A stretch of DNA of 64,000 nucleotides from Janthinobacterium saanense (GCF_014200675.1 NZ_JACHCI010000002.1:186001-250000); one strand, 5' to 3'; positions 1 through 9,372 are shown, counted from the first letter of the stretch. The notes: a model not told the origin generated them from the letters alone. Translations and numbers: made by a program.

Positions 1-444
1 GGACGTGCTGTAATTGGCCAGCAACAGATAATTGTCGCGGTGCGGGCGGAAGTTGAACAAGCCCCGCTTGGACGCGTCATCGAGTTCCCACAATTGCGTC
101 ACCCGCGAAATCGGTGCTTCCGGTGGCGCGGCGCCAGCCTGGGCCACGACCGGAATGGCGGCGTTGACGGCGTCTGGCGTGACGATGGCGGCCGGGTTGG
201 CGGCGGAACTGGTGGTCGAAGCTGCTGCGACTGCCAGGGTAGCGGCCGTGGCATGCGGGTTGCCGCCATTGGCGATGGTTGCTTCTTCGACGGCCTTGGC
301 CAAAGTGTCAAAACAGCCGAGGCGCGCGCTGGCGTCGCCGAGCACGGAGCAGCGTTGCATTTGCTGCTCCAGTTCGCCGGCCATGGCAAATGTTGGCGAG
401 GCCAGCAAGGTGGTCAGGATGAGGGTTTTTATTTCAATTTTCAT
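1..444 (-). CDS. pldA: Outer membrane phospholipase A (N-terminal part, runs off the window)
   Basis: Only the first 148 codons are present; the gene continues past base 1. The product begins with a signal peptide (MKIEIKTLIL... ending near TFAMA). A low-complexity Ala-rich linker follows, then the start of the OMPLA barrel with the segment VTQLWELDDASKRGLFNFRP and NYLLLANYS, which is typical of phospholipase A1. The enzyme is a calcium-dependent dimeric outer-membrane beta-barrel that hydrolyses phospholipids appearing in the outer leaflet. The catalytic His/Ser lie beyond the window, so activity cannot be judged. The start is taken at ATG 444; an in-frame ATG at 453 is possible, and neither has a strong ribosome binding site. 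Confidence 0.72.
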   Translation of the reverse strand, partial: MKIEIKTLILTTLLASPTFAMAGELEQQMQRCSVLGDASARLGCFDTLAKAVEEATIANGGNPHATAATLAVAAASTTSSAANPAAIVTPDAVNAAIPVVAQAGAAPPEAPISRVTQLWELDDASKRGLFNFRPHRDNYLLLANYSTS

Positions 445-677
445 AGGCGCCATAGCAGGGAGGGAATTACCGGTATTGATACTGATCAACTGGTCTTGCT
501 TATTGTCTTGGTAATTGATCGAAAGTATAGCGGAAAGCTTTATTTCTACGGGGTGGCTAGCGTGCGCACCAGAATGCGGCCCTGTCATGCCGGTGAAATC
601 GATGTCTGCTACACTGAAAAACCGTCGCGCAATCCCGGCGCGGCGTAGAGGTAACATGGCTAGCAATGGAGATTGTG

Positions 678-2786
678 ATGACCCGCAGAACACCTATCGA
701 GCGCTACCGCAACATTGGCATCAGCGCCCACATCGACGCCGGCAAGACCACCACCACCGAGCGTATCCTGTTCTATACCGGCGTGAACCATAAGATAGGC
801 GAGGTGCATAACGGCGCCGCCACCATGGACTGGATGGAGCAGGAGCAGGAGCGGGGCATCACGATTACCTCGGCCGCCACCACGGCCTTCTGGAAAGGCA
901 TGGCCGGCAATTTCCCGGAACACAGGATTAACATTATCGATACGCCGGGCCACGTCGATTTCACCATCGAGGTGGAGCGCTCGATGCGCGTACTCGACGG
1001 CGCCGTGATGGTGTATGACGCTGTGGGCGGCGTGCAGCCGCAGTCGGAAACCGTCTGGCGGCAAGCCAATAAATACCATGTGCCGCGCATCGCCTTCATC
1101 AACAAGATGGACCGGGTGGGTGCCGATTTCCTGCGCGTGCGCCAGCAGATCCGCGACCGCCTGAAAGGCATTGCTGTACCGATCCAGCTGCCGATAGGCG
1201 CTGAAGAGCATTTTACGGGCGTGATCGACCTGTTGAAAATGCGTACCATCACCTGGGACGACGCCAGCCAGGGCGTGCAGTTCAGCTATGGCGAGATACC
1301 CGCCGCCCTGCAGGAGCAGGCGCAGCAGTGGCATGACAATCTGGTCGAGCAGGCGGCCGAAGCCACGCCCGAATTGACGGAGCGTTATCTGAATGGCGAC
1401 ACATTCAGTGAAGCGGAGCTCAAGCAAGCCTTGCGCGCACGCACCATCCGCAATGAAATCGTGCCCATGCTGTGCGGCAGCGCCTTTAAAAACAAGGGCG
1501 TGCAAGCGATGCTGGACGCCGTCATCGAATATCTGCCGTCACCGCTGGAAGTGCCGCCCATCATGGGCCACGACGAACACGACAACGAGGTGGAGCGCCA
1601 CCCGGCCGACGATGAACACTTTTCGGCCCTGGCCTTCAAGATCATGACCGACCCTTTTGTCGGCCAGTTGACGTTTTTCCGCGTGTATTCGGGTGTGGTC
1701 AATTCTGGCGACATGGTCTACAACCCCACCAAGAGCGCGCGCGAGCGGCTGGGGCGCATCTTGCAGATGCATGCGAATGAACGCAAGGAAATCAAGGAAG
1801 TGTATGCGGGCGACATCGCCGCCGCCGTGGGCCTGAAAGCCGTGACCACCGGCGACACCCTGTGCGCCATCGATCACATTATCGTGCTGGAAAAGATGAT
1901 CTTCCCGGAACCTGTGATCTCGCAGGCGGTCGAACCTAAAACCAAGCCCGACCAGGAAAAGATGGGCGTCGCCCTGAACCGGCTGGCGCAGGAAGACCCG
2001 TCTTTCCGCGTGCATACGGACGAGGAATCGGGCCAGACCATCATGTCGGGCATGGGCGAATTGCACCTGGAAATATTGGTCGACCGCATGCGGCGCGAAT
2101 TCGGCGTCGAGGCCAACGTGGGCAAGCCGCAAGTGGCTTACCGCGAAACCATCACGCGCATGGTGGAAGATATCGAGGGCAAGTTCGTCAAGCAGTCAGG
2201 CGGACGCGGCCAGTACGGCCATGTGGTGCTGAAACTCGAACCCTTGGCGCCGGGTACCGGCTACCAGTTTGTCGACGCCATCAAGGGCGGCGTGGTGCCG
2301 CGCGAATTTATTCCAGCCGTCGACAAAGGCATACTGGAAACCCTGAAATCGGGCGTGCTGGCCGGTTATCCGGTGGTGGACGTGAAGGCAACCCTGACCT
2401 TCGGCTCCTATCACGACGTCGATTCGAATGAAAACGCCTTCCGCATGGCCGGTTCGATCGCCTTCAAGGATGGCATGCGCAAGGCGGCGCCCGTGCTGCT
2501 GGAGCCGATGATGCAGGTCGAGGCGGAAACGCCGGAAGACTTCATGGGCAATGTGATGGGCGACCTGACGGCCCGGCGCGGCATGGTGCAGGGCGTCGAC
2601 GACATCCCCGGCGGCACCGGTCGCATCGTGCGCGCCCTGGTACCGCTGGCCGAAATGTTCGGCTACTCCACCACCCTGCGTTCCTTGACGCAGGGCAGGG
2701 CCACGTACACGATGGAGTTCAAGCACTACGCCGCCGTACCCAAGCATATCTTGGAGCAGGTGGCGGCTGCGGGGAAAGCGAAGTAG
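678..2786 (+). CDS. fusA: Elongation factor G (paralogue outside the str operon)
   Basis: Translational GTPase EF-G, 702 residues, which catalyses ribosomal translocation and, with RRF, ribosome recycling. The G domain shows [13 protein letters not shown] (P-loop), DTPGHVDF (G3), NKMD (G4) and CGSAF (G5). Domain II, domain III ([16 protein letters not shown]), domain IV ([12 protein letters not shown]) and domain V follow, and the length is normal. The start at 678 ([10 protein letters not shown]) is preferred over the ATG at 666 because GGAG at 668-671 sits 6 nt upstream. No rpsL, rpsG or tuf neighbours are present, so this is probably a second fusA copy. Whether it does translocation or recycling cannot be decided from sequence alone. 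Confidence 0.95.
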   Translation: MTRRTPIERYRNIGISAHIDAGKTTTTERILFYTGVNHKIGEVHNGAATMDWMEQEQERGITITSAATTAFWKGMAGNFPEHRINIIDTPGHVDFTIEVERSMRVLDGAVMVYDAVGGVQPQSETVWRQANKYHVPRIAFINKMDRVGADFLRVRQQIRDRLKGIAVPIQLPIGAEEHFTGVIDLLKMRTITWDDASQGVQFSYGEIPAALQEQAQQWHDNLVEQAAEATPELTERYLNGDTFSEAELKQALRARTIRNEIVPMLCGSAFKNKGVQAMLDAVIEYLPSPLEVPPIMGHDEHDNEVERHPADDEHFSALAFKIMTDPFVGQLTFFRVYSGVVNSGDMVYNPTKSARERLGRILQMHANERKEIKEVYAGDIAAAVGLKAVTTGDTLCAIDHIIVLEKMIFPEPVISQAVEPKTKPDQEKMGVALNRLAQEDPSFRVHTDEESGQTIMSGMGELHLEILVDRMRREFGVEANVGKPQVAYRETITRMVEDIEGKFVKQSGGRGQYGHVVLKLEPLAPGTGYQFVDAIKGGVVPREFIPAVDKGILETLKSGVLAGYPVVDVKATLTFGSYHDVDSNENAFRMAGSIAFKDGMRKAAPVLLEPMMQVEAETPEDFMGNVMGDLTARRGMVQGVDDIPGGTGRIVRALVPLAEMFGYSTTLRSLTQGRATYTMEFKHYAAVPKHILEQVAAAGKAK

Positions 2787-2814
2787 TGTCGATGTAACCC
2801 GCAGGGCAGAGACT

Positions 2815-2841
2815 GGGGTCGTACCCTGAGGGTACGACCCC
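2815..2841. repeat. Palindromic intergenic element, copy 1
   Basis: Perfect inverted repeat with 12-bp arms GGGGTCGTACCC / GGGTACGACCCC and a TGA loop. It lies between the convergent ends of the EF-G gene and the efflux adaptor gene, where it may act as a two-way terminator. Closely related copies lie at 48335-48361 and 50392-50418. The two variable inner bases change together on both arms, which suggests that the fold is conserved. Confidence 0.8.
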
Positions 2842-2868
2842 GGCCTCTTTTGGGCTTGGCACGTTAAT

Positions 2869-4047
2869 TCAATGCGCCAGGTTCTGCGCAATAATGTTAT
2901 CCGCCATTTTCACCGCCTCATCCACCGGCTGGCTCAAGGCCTTGGTGCTGTACACGGTGGACGCCACCATCGGTTGATCCAGGGTTGCGCCTTCGCCATG
3001 GCTGGTGTCGACCGTGACGGTGGTCGACAGGCCGATGCGCAGCGGGTGGGCGGCCAGTTCTTGCGGGTCGAGCGCGATGCGCACCGGCACGCGCTGCACC
3101 ACCTTGATCCAGTTGCCGGTGGCGTTTTGCGCCGGCAGCAGGGAAAACGCGCTGCCCGTACCGGCCGACATGCCTTGCACCTTGCCGTGGTACACCACCT
3201 TGCTGCCATACAGGTCGGTCTCGATGGTGGCGGCCTGGCCCACGCGGATATTGCGCAATTCCGATTCCTTGAAGTTGGCGTCGACCCATAATTGATCCAG
3301 CGGCACGATGGACATCAGCGGCGTGCCTGGCGTGACGTGGCTGCCCAGCTGCACATTGCGCTTGGCCACATAACCGGAAACTGGCGCGATCACCGCGTTG
3401 CGGCGCACGGACAGCCAGGCTTGCACCAGGTCATCCTTGGCCGACAGCACGGCCGGGTGGCTGGCCAGCAGCACGCCCGCCACGCCGGCGCGCATGGAAT
3501 CGGCCTGGCGCTGGGCTACCGTCAAGGCGGCCCTGGCGTCATCCACAGCTTGTTTTGCATGCGCCAGGTCTTCACCGGAAATCGTGTGATCGGCCGCCAA
3601 AGGGGCGCGGCGGGCCAGGTTGCCTTGCGCCGTGGCCAGGGCCAGGCGGCGCTGTTCGACCACCGCGTCGTATTGCGCCACGCCCGTATAGCGTTCGCGT
3701 TCCTGGCGCACTACATTGCCCAAACGTGCTTGCGCCTGGCTCAAGGCCAGGTCGGCGTCGATACCGTCCAGTGTGATCAGGGGTGCGCCCGCCTGCACCA
3801 TCTGCGTTTCGTCGGCGCGGATTTCATTGACGTTGCCCGTGACTTGCGACGACAGGGTGACCAGGTTGCCGCCCACGTAGGCGTTGTCGGTCTGCTCTTC
3901 CTTCGACAGCACCAGCTTGTAGTAGCCGGCCCAGCCGATGCCCGCCAGCACGAACAGGGCTGTGATACCCAGCAAGACTTTCTTGCGCTTGTTGTTGCCT
4001 TCGATAGGCGTGTCGGAAGCTGTATTTGTATTGTTATCGTTGCTCAT
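2869..4047 (-). CDS. emrA: EmrA-type HlyD-family efflux adaptor
   Basis: Periplasmic membrane-fusion protein of 392 residues linking an inner-membrane pump to the outer-membrane channel. A short cytoplasmic N-terminus is followed by one membrane segment (about residues 24-46, LLGITALFVLAGIGWAGYY). Next come a biotinyl-lipoyl half (NAYVGGNLVTLSSQVTGNV), an alpha-helical hairpin (about 90-210), the second lipoyl half (VIAPVSGYVAKRNVQLGSHV) and a beta-barrel. It is the last gene of the marR-emrB-outer membrane factor-emrA operon and starts 24 nt after the channel gene. Substrates are unknown; the family exports hydrophobic drugs and uncouplers. Confidence 0.9.
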   Translation of the reverse strand: MSNDNNTNTASDTPIEGNNKRKKVLLGITALFVLAGIGWAGYYKLVLSKEEQTDNAYVGGNLVTLSSQVTGNVNEIRADETQMVQAGAPLITLDGIDADLALSQAQARLGNVVRQERERYTGVAQYDAVVEQRRLALATAQGNLARRAPLAADHTISGEDLAHAKQAVDDARAALTVAQRQADSMRAGVAGVLLASHPAVLSAKDDLVQAWLSVRRNAVIAPVSGYVAKRNVQLGSHVTPGTPLMSIVPLDQLWVDANFKESELRNIRVGQAATIETDLYGSKVVYHGKVQGMSAGTGSAFSLLPAQNATGNWIKVVQRVPVRIALDPQELAAHPLRIGLSTTVTVDTSHGEGATLDQPMVASTVYSTKALSQPVDEAVKMADNIIAQNLAH

Positions 4048-4071
4048 GATGAGTTCTCTAGTGTGCGATGT

Positions 4072-5547
4072 TTAGTGTGTAGCCGTGGAAGTTGTGACAG
4101 TTGCTGCCGTGCTGGTGTCCGGAAAATCGCTGGCGCCGCGGTAGCCGCCACCCAGAGCCAGGTTCAGGCTGATTTCCGCGTTTTGCCGCTGCTGCTGCAA
4201 TTGCATCAACAGGTCTTGCTGGAAGCGCACGGTCATTTCCGCACTGAGCTGCGTGGCGCGGTCGGCCAGACCCTGTTTCAGGCGGGCATTGGCGTTGCGC
4301 AATTGTTTTTCGCTGGTGCGCATGTTGTCATCTTGCAGGCGCAACTGGCTTTCCACGCCCTGCAATTTGGCGCCGGCCTGGGCCACGTCACGCACCACAT
4401 TGAAGACGCTCTGGTTGTAATCGGCGATCAGCTCGTTGCGCTCCGTGCGCGCGCCACCCAGTTGGGCCTGTAGCCGGCCCGCATCGAACAGCGGCAAGGA
4501 CAGCGCCGGGCCGATAAACAGGGTGCGGCTACCAGACTCCAGCAGCTTGCCCAGTTTTACGGCATCGAGGCCAAACGAAGCACCCAGGTCGATATCGGGA
4601 TAAAACGCGGCCTTGGCCGCATCGATGCGGCTTAACGATGCCTGCACGCGCCAGCGGGCCGCTTGCAAGTCGGGCCGGCGCGCCAGCAATTCCATGCCCA
4701 GCTTGCCCGGCATGGCGTGTGGCAAGGCGAGGGCCGTGCGCGGCTGCAAGTTGGCCAGCGCGGTGCTGTCGGCGCCCAGCAGGGCGCGTATGGCTTCGCG
4801 CTCGGTGATGATCTGCGTTTCCAGCAAGGCGATTTGCTGCTGTATCAGACTCAAACGGGTTTGCGCCGACAGGTGTTCGTCATTCACGCCCAGGCCATTG
4901 GCGATGCGCTTTTCCTTGTCGACTACCAGGTCTTGCTGCAGTTGCACCAGCGCATGCAGATTATCCATGCGCGCCCAGTTGGTCTGGATGCTGAAATAGT
5001 GCTTGGCGATTTCGGCTGCCAGCATCTGTTCCGACATGGCGAATTCGGCGCGGCGCGCATTGACTTCGCCCAGGGCCGAAGCGATTTGCGCCTTGTGCTT
5101 GCCCCACCAGTCGAGGTCGTAATGGGCTTGTACGCCCACTGTTTCTTCCGAGTAGTAGCTGCCGCCTATGGGGGCGGGGAACAGGCCATTGCCCGAATAA
5201 CGCTGGCGGTTGGCATTGGCGCTCAGGCTGACATTGGCGTCGCGGTCGGCGTGCTGGTAATCGAACGCGGCCTGGGCCGAGTTGATGCGCGCATTGGCCA
5301 CATCCAGGCTGGGGCTGGCAGCCAAGGCCTGGCTGATCAAGCCGTCCAGCTGATCGTCCTGGAACTGGCGCCACCACTGGGCGGCCGGCCAGCCTTCGCT
5401 GGCCAGGTGGATGTCGGCCGCCAGTTGCACCGTGGCCAGGTCTTGCTGCGGCAACACGAGCGTGTCGGGCGGAATGCTGGCGCAGCCGGCTAATGCCAAG
5501 CTAAAGGCCATTACGGTCAGGGAAAGTTTCATCGTTTTCTTATGCAT
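4072..5547 (-). CDS. Outer-membrane efflux channel lipoprotein (NodT/OprM type)
   Basis: TolC-like outer membrane factor, 491 residues. The start ATG at 5547 (MHKKTMKLSLTVMAFSLALA) has GGAG 8 nt upstream and gives a signal peptide ending in the lipobox ALAGC, so the protein is lipid-anchored. Two OEP repeats follow, with family-typical segments such as LVVDKEKRIANGLGVNDEHLS, LLARRPDLQAARWRVQASLS and GGYRGASD-like C-terminal sequence. It sits between emrB (stop 5 nt upstream of its start) and emrA, so the operon encodes a complete tripartite pump. An upstream in-frame extension to 5646 would remove the signal peptide from the N-terminus and is rejected. Confidence 0.88.
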   Translation of the reverse strand: MHKKTMKLSLTVMAFSLALAGCASIPPDTLVLPQQDLATVQLAADIHLASEGWPAAQWWRQFQDDQLDGLISQALAASPSLDVANARINSAQAAFDYQHADRDANVSLSANANRQRYSGNGLFPAPIGGSYYSEETVGVQAHYDLDWWGKHKAQIASALGEVNARRAEFAMSEQMLAAEIAKHYFSIQTNWARMDNLHALVQLQQDLVVDKEKRIANGLGVNDEHLSAQTRLSLIQQQIALLETQIITEREAIRALLGADSTALANLQPRTALALPHAMPGKLGMELLARRPDLQAARWRVQASLSRIDAAKAAFYPDIDLGASFGLDAVKLGKLLESGSRTLFIGPALSLPLFDAGRLQAQLGGARTERNELIADYNQSVFNVVRDVAQAGAKLQGVESQLRLQDDNMRTSEKQLRNANARLKQGLADRATQLSAEMTVRFQQDLLMQLQQQRQNAEISLNLALGGGYRGASDFPDTSTAATVTTSTATH

Positions 5548-5552
5548 GGTGC

Positions 5553-7127
5553 TTACTCCATGGCCGCGTGGTCGACCACGACAGGCGCATTTTTCTTGGG
5601 GGGACGTATCAATAACAGCAGCGGCAGGACGAGGATGGTCAGCCACATCATCATCCAGAAGTCATCGAGGTAGGCAATCATCGATGCCTGCCGCGTGATT
5701 TCATTATTCAGGGCCGCCATGCCGGTGCTGGTGCTCAGGTTAAACACGCTGGCAATGCCCGGGTCTTGCAGGGCCGGATTGGCGATCGTGATGTGTTCCG
5801 TCAGCGAAGCATGGGCGATCTGCGTGTTGCGTACCAGCAGGGTTTGCACCAGGGCAATCCCGATACTGCTGCCGATATTGCGCACCAGGCTGTAAATCGC
5901 CGTGCCTTCGGCGCGCATCTCGGGCGACAAAGTGGCGAAGGTGGCCGCGCTCAGCGGCACGAACACCAGGCCCAGGCCTATGCCCTGGATGATGCCGTTC
6001 CATACCACCGTGCCGGGCACCAGGGTCAGAGTGAAATTGGCCATTTGCCACAGTGAAAACGCGGTAATCGAAAAGCCTGCCGCCAGCAGCATGCGGGTAT
6101 CGATCTTGCCTGTCACCTTGCCGACCACCAGCATGGCCATCATCGTGCCCAGGCCGCTAGGCGCCGTAACCAGGCCGGCAATCGCGGCCGGGTAGCCCAT
6201 TAATCCCTGCAGCATCGATGGCGTCAGCGCGCGGGTGGCGAACAGCACCAGGCCGACGATAAAGATGAACAGCAAGCCGCTGACATAGTTCGAGTTTTTC
6301 AGCAGCCGGTAGTCGAGGAAAGACTTGCCGGCCGGGCGCAGCGCCGTATGGGCGATGAAATAGCACAAGCTCATGGCCAGCACGATGGCTTCTATCCACG
6401 TTTCCGGGGATGAAAACCAGTCATTTTGCTCACCCCGGTCCAGCAGCATCTGCAAGGCGCCGATGGACAGGCTCAGGGTGGCGAAACCGAACATGTCGAA
6501 CGTCATGCGGCCCTTGGGCGCATCCTTGCGGATATAGCGCCAGATGCCGTAAAAGGCCATCGCGCCGATGGGGATATTGATGAAGAATACCCAGCGCCAG
6601 CTATAGCTGTCCGTCAGCCAGCCGCCTAGGGTAGGGCCCAGGATGGGGCCTATCATCACGCCCATGCCCCAGATGGCCATGGCCGAGCCGTGTTTCTCGC
6701 GCGGATTGATGTCGAGCAGCACCGCTTGCGACAGCGGCACCAGCGCCGCGCCGAATACGCCCTGCAGCAAGCGGGCGGCGACGATTTCCGACAAAGTGCC
6801 AGACAGGCCGCACAGCACCGAGGCGATGGTAAAACCGGCAACGGAAACAAGGAAGGTATTCTTTTGGCCGAAGCGGTCGCACAGCCAGCCCGTGAGCGGC
6901 GTGGCGATGGCGGCGGCGACGATAAACGAGGTCAGTACCCAGGTGATCTGGTCTTGCGAGGCGGACAAGCTGCCTTGCATATGCGGCAGCGCCACGTTGG
7001 CGATGGTGCCGTCGAGCGCCTGGATGATGGTGGCAAGCATGATCGAAATCGTGATCATGCGCCGGTTCAAGGTTGGATCCTGCGAAGCGGGCAGAGAGGG
7101 GGGACTACCGACAGTGGCGGAGCTCAT
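5553..7127 (-). CDS. emrB: EmrB/QacA-type drug efflux MFS transporter (DHA2 family)
   Basis: Inner-membrane proton antiporter of 524 residues with about 14 hydrophobic segments. It carries the DHA2 signatures ALDGTIANVALPHMQGSL in TM1 and LTGWLCDRFGQKN between TM2 and TM3, plus WGMGVMIGPILGPTLGGWL (motif C), which is typical of antiporters. It works with the adaptor and channel encoded downstream to expel toxic compounds across both membranes. The ATG at 7127 overlaps the marR stop as TGATG, which implies translational coupling. An ATG at 7136 is also in frame. The locus is probably repressed by the MarR protein encoded first in the operon. Confidence 0.92.
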   Translation of the reverse strand: MSSATVGSPPSLPASQDPTLNRRMITISIMLATIIQALDGTIANVALPHMQGSLSASQDQITWVLTSFIVAAAIATPLTGWLCDRFGQKNTFLVSVAGFTIASVLCGLSGTLSEIVAARLLQGVFGAALVPLSQAVLLDINPREKHGSAMAIWGMGVMIGPILGPTLGGWLTDSYSWRWVFFINIPIGAMAFYGIWRYIRKDAPKGRMTFDMFGFATLSLSIGALQMLLDRGEQNDWFSSPETWIEAIVLAMSLCYFIAHTALRPAGKSFLDYRLLKNSNYVSGLLFIFIVGLVLFATRALTPSMLQGLMGYPAAIAGLVTAPSGLGTMMAMLVVGKVTGKIDTRMLLAAGFSITAFSLWQMANFTLTLVPGTVVWNGIIQGIGLGLVFVPLSAATFATLSPEMRAEGTAIYSLVRNIGSSIGIALVQTLLVRNTQIAHASLTEHITIANPALQDPGIASVFNLSTSTGMAALNNEITRQASMIAYLDDFWMMMWLTILVLPLLLLIRPPKKNAPVVVDHAAME

Positions 7128-7579
7128 CAGGCGCACCCGCTTTCAGACCCGCCCAGTTCCGTCATGCACTGCAAGGTTTCCAGCAATTCCGTGGCGATGC
7201 GTAATTGCTCAGGATCTATGCCTTGCAGCAACTCCTTGCGGAAACCATCGGCTTCCTTGCGCACCGTGTCATACACTTGCGTGCCCGATTCCGTCAGCAC
7301 CACCAGCTTGACCCGGCGGTCGGTTTCCGATTGCTGGCGCAGCACGAAGCCCGATTTCACGAGCCGGTCCAGCATGGACACCATGGTGGGGTTTTCCACG
7401 CCCAGCTGCTGCGCCAGCTCGCTTTGCGATGGCGGCTGGGGCGATTTGGCGATCATGGCGATGGTCAGCCAGCTGGCTTGCCCCAAGTCCAGGTCTTTCA
7501 GGCGCCGGTCGATGGCATTGCGCCAGCCCCGCGCCGTCCGGTGGAGCGCGGTCGAGAAGCGCTCTTCGATAGAGATCAT
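7127..7579 (-). CDS. MarR-family transcriptional regulator of the efflux operon
   Basis: Winged-helix repressor of 150 residues. The DNA-binding part includes QSELAQQLGVENPTMVSMLD (recognition helix region) and a wing around SETDRRVKLVVLTESG, where the DRR wing motif is classical for MarR. It is the first gene of the efflux operon and its stop overlaps the emrB start. By analogy with EmrR/MprA, ligand binding should release it from its own promoter. A dyad with TAGTT/AACTA half-sites lies just upstream, at 7594-7615. Confidence 0.9.
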   Translation of the reverse strand: MISIEERFSTALHRTARGWRNAIDRRLKDLDLGQASWLTIAMIAKSPQPPSQSELAQQLGVENPTMVSMLDRLVKSGFVLRQQSETDRRVKLVVLTESGTQVYDTVRKEADGFRKELLQGIDPEQLRIATELLETLQCMTELGGSESGCA

Positions 7580-7593
7580 AAGGTGAGTCGTCT

Positions 7594-7615
7594 AATAGTT
7601 AGGTTTCGAACTAAT
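7594..7615. promoter_or_regulatory. Candidate MarR operator upstream of the efflux operon
   Basis: Imperfect dyad AATAGTT-N8-AACTAAT (6 of 7 positions pair; inner TAGTT/AACTA is perfect), 15 nt upstream of the marR start codon. Position and half-site spacing fit an autoregulatory MarR site. Binding is inferred, not shown. Confidence 0.5.
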
Positions 7616-7717
7616 ATTCTAGCATGCCGTTTTGAGCAGCGTGCGGGCCTTCCTGTTTTTTCACGCCGCTGCTACATTAGGCGGTGGGACAACTACAAAC
7701 CATCATAGGGAGACAGC

Positions 7718-8242
7718 ATGAGCACGGCAGACCAGCAGGGACAGTACCGCGACAGTAGCGACTTTGTCATCAGCCAGACTTTCGACGCCCCGCGCGACCT
7801 GGTTTTTCAATCGTGGGTGGAGCCGCAACGCCTGGCGCAATGGTGGGGCCCGGCAGGCTTTACCCTCAGCGTGCTGGCGCTGGAGCTCAAACCCGGTGGT
7901 GTTTTTCACTACGGCATGCGGGCCGATAATGGTTATGAGATGTGGGGCAAGTTTACCTACCAGCAGATTGATGCCCCGGAGCGTATCGTTTCTATCTTGT
8001 CGTTTGCGGATCAGCAGGGCAATCCTGTGCAGCATCCGGCCAGTGCGACCTGGCCTCTTGAGTCGTTCAATACCATGACGCTCACGGAAGAGAATGGCAA
8101 GACGACCATGACGTTGCGCTCAACGCCGCACAAGGCCACCGACGAGCAGCACAAGACTTTTGTTGAAGGGCATGCTTCCATGACGGAGGGGTTCAAGGCT
8201 ACCTTCGCCCAGCTAGCCCGTTATCTTGCGACTGTTCAATGA
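7718..8242 (+). CDS. AHSA1/SRPBCC-domain protein
   Basis: Protein of 174 residues with the START/Bet v1-like fold of the AHSA1 group. Visible signatures are TFDAPRDLVFQSWVEPQRLA and QWWGPAGFT at the N-terminus and a C-terminal helix (EGHASMTEGFKATFAQLARY). GGGAGA stands 5 nt before the ATG. Such proteins bind hydrophobic ligands in a deep cavity. Many sit beside ArsR- or MarR-type regulators, as here with the divergent marR, but no specific ligand or reaction can be assigned. It could share the regulatory region at 7580-7717 with the efflux operon. Confidence 0.85.
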   Translation: MSTADQQGQYRDSSDFVISQTFDAPRDLVFQSWVEPQRLAQWWGPAGFTLSVLALELKPGGVFHYGMRADNGYEMWGKFTYQQIDAPERIVSILSFADQQGNPVQHPASATWPLESFNTMTLTEENGKTTMTLRSTPHKATDEQHKTFVEGHASMTEGFKATFAQLARYLATVQ

Positions 8243-8288
8243 TTTTTTAGAAGTGCGGGCCTGAGTCGCGGGCGTGAGAGTTGTCCAG

Positions 8289-8317
8289 GGCTGCGTTGCT
8301 TGGGCTTGCCGTACATG
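8289..8317. repeat. GC-rich dispersed repeat segment, copy 1
   Basis: A 29-nt stretch (GGCTGCGTTGCTTGGGCTTG and on to GCCGTACATG) matches 10090-10118 at 25 of 29 positions. It lies in a 296-bp gene-free, stem-loop-rich interval (8243-8538) with CCAGGGC/GCCCTGG and GCGGGCG/CGCCCGC pairings. No convincing protein is encoded there. Confidence 0.4.
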
Positions 8318-8538
8318 CGTACTGTCTGCGCCCGCGCGCCTTGCCCTGGCCATTTTTCAGGTCCGCTGGGCCCGGGGAGCCTTGGCGGAGGGCTTGGGCC
8401 CACGCGAGGTCTTGTGGTTGGTTTGCGGTCTTGAGATGTATGGTAATGTTGGATAAATTCTGTTTGCGACCCAATCCAAAAGTTCGGATCACGCTGAATT
8501 ATTCCGTGCCGCAGAACGACGTCGAATTGAATGAATTA

Positions 8539-9372
8539 TTATGCAATATCTATCAATGCGCGGTGAATTCGCTCAAGAAGATGCCGGAAGTGCATATGAT
8601 CCGCCTTCTCATCACATCGCATCATTAGTTCTTCAGCATCACGCATCAGTACATGCAATTGTTCAGCCCTTTCAGGGGCAGAAACGCGTTTTGATGCCTG
8701 AATTTTGTCAAGTGTATTAAGAATTCGCTCGTACTCGACTGCGGAAATGGATCCTTTGCGGCCACCACGATTTCTGTCGTACATGGAAAGCTCCATAAGC
8801 TTTCTCATCTCTTGCATTTCTGCTCGGAGCACTCCAAGCGCTAAGCCTTCTTTGTCACCCTTAAGCTCCGGAATTTTCGCAGATTGACTTAGTGCGAGAA
8901 GCTTAACGATTGAGTTGACATTGCCGGCTTCTCCGCTAGCCGTAACGGTTGCTTCAATAGCATCCTTTAGCTCGCGTTGATTTTTAAGTACGTCGTGATA
9001 CTTCATGTCCTTTGAGTACTCAAGATAACGAAGCGGCGCTATATCAAAAATCTTAGGGGTTCCAATTTCCTGGATCAGAACGACAGGCCTATCAAACGCC
9101 TGTCTGATACCAAGTTCAAATAGAACATTTGGATTTCGGCTGCTTAGATCGCATATGGCAACTGGCGCTTCAATAAGCTTTTTGAGAATGTCCAGATGAA
9201 TAAGATTTGTAGCCTTGACATCATCAGCTCTGACCGCGTTATAGCCAGACATATCACATGCGGGGGCCACGATGTTGTCGTAGACATGCTTAAAATGCCC
9301 CTGTGGATAGCCTTCCGTATCCGCTATTGGCATGATGATGAAGCAATCTTTACTTTTCGCCGCGTCCGTCAT
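8539..9372 (-). CDS. TIR/nucleoside 2-deoxyribosyltransferase-like protein (candidate defence effector)
   Basis: Protein of 277 residues. Its N-terminal half carries the CF(I/V)IMP-type fold: CFIIMPI at 10-16, HFKHVYDNIVAPAC at about 26-39, RADDV at 48-52 and DLSSRNPNVLFELGIRQA at 75-92. Glu86 (NPNVLFELG) matches the catalytic Glu of the deoxyribosyltransferase/TIR-like superfamily. These domains cleave N-glycosidic bonds (nucleosides, possibly NAD). The C-terminal half is mostly charged helix of unknown role. The gene stands alone, is poorer in GC than the core genes and is flanked by degenerate sequence, which suggests horizontal transfer. A stand-alone defence or stress role is inference; the exact substrate is unknown. 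Confidence 0.7.
   Translation of the reverse strand: MTDAAKSKDCFIIMPIADTEGYPQGHFKHVYDNIVAPACDMSGYNAVRADDVKATNLIHLDILKKLIEAPVAICDLSSRNPNVLFELGIRQAFDRPVVLIQEIGTPKIFDIAPLRYLEYSKDMKYHDVLKNQRELKDAIEATVTASGEAGNVNSIVKLLALSQSAKIPELKGDKEGLALGVLRAEMQEMRKLMELSMYDRNRGGRKGSISAVEYERILNTLDKIQASKRVSAPERAEQLHVLMRDAEELMMRCDEKADHMHFRHLLERIHRALIDIA

Noticed and set aside
3292-4473. A + strand frame opposite the efflux adaptor and channel genes
   Set aside because: Antisense to lipoyl and OEP motifs; low-complexity His/Gln/Ala composition.
8247-8492. An 81-codon - strand frame before the TIR-like gene
   Set aside because: Repeat-rich, stem-loop-forming GC sequence with no protein-like features; part of it matches another non-coding segment at 10090-10118.
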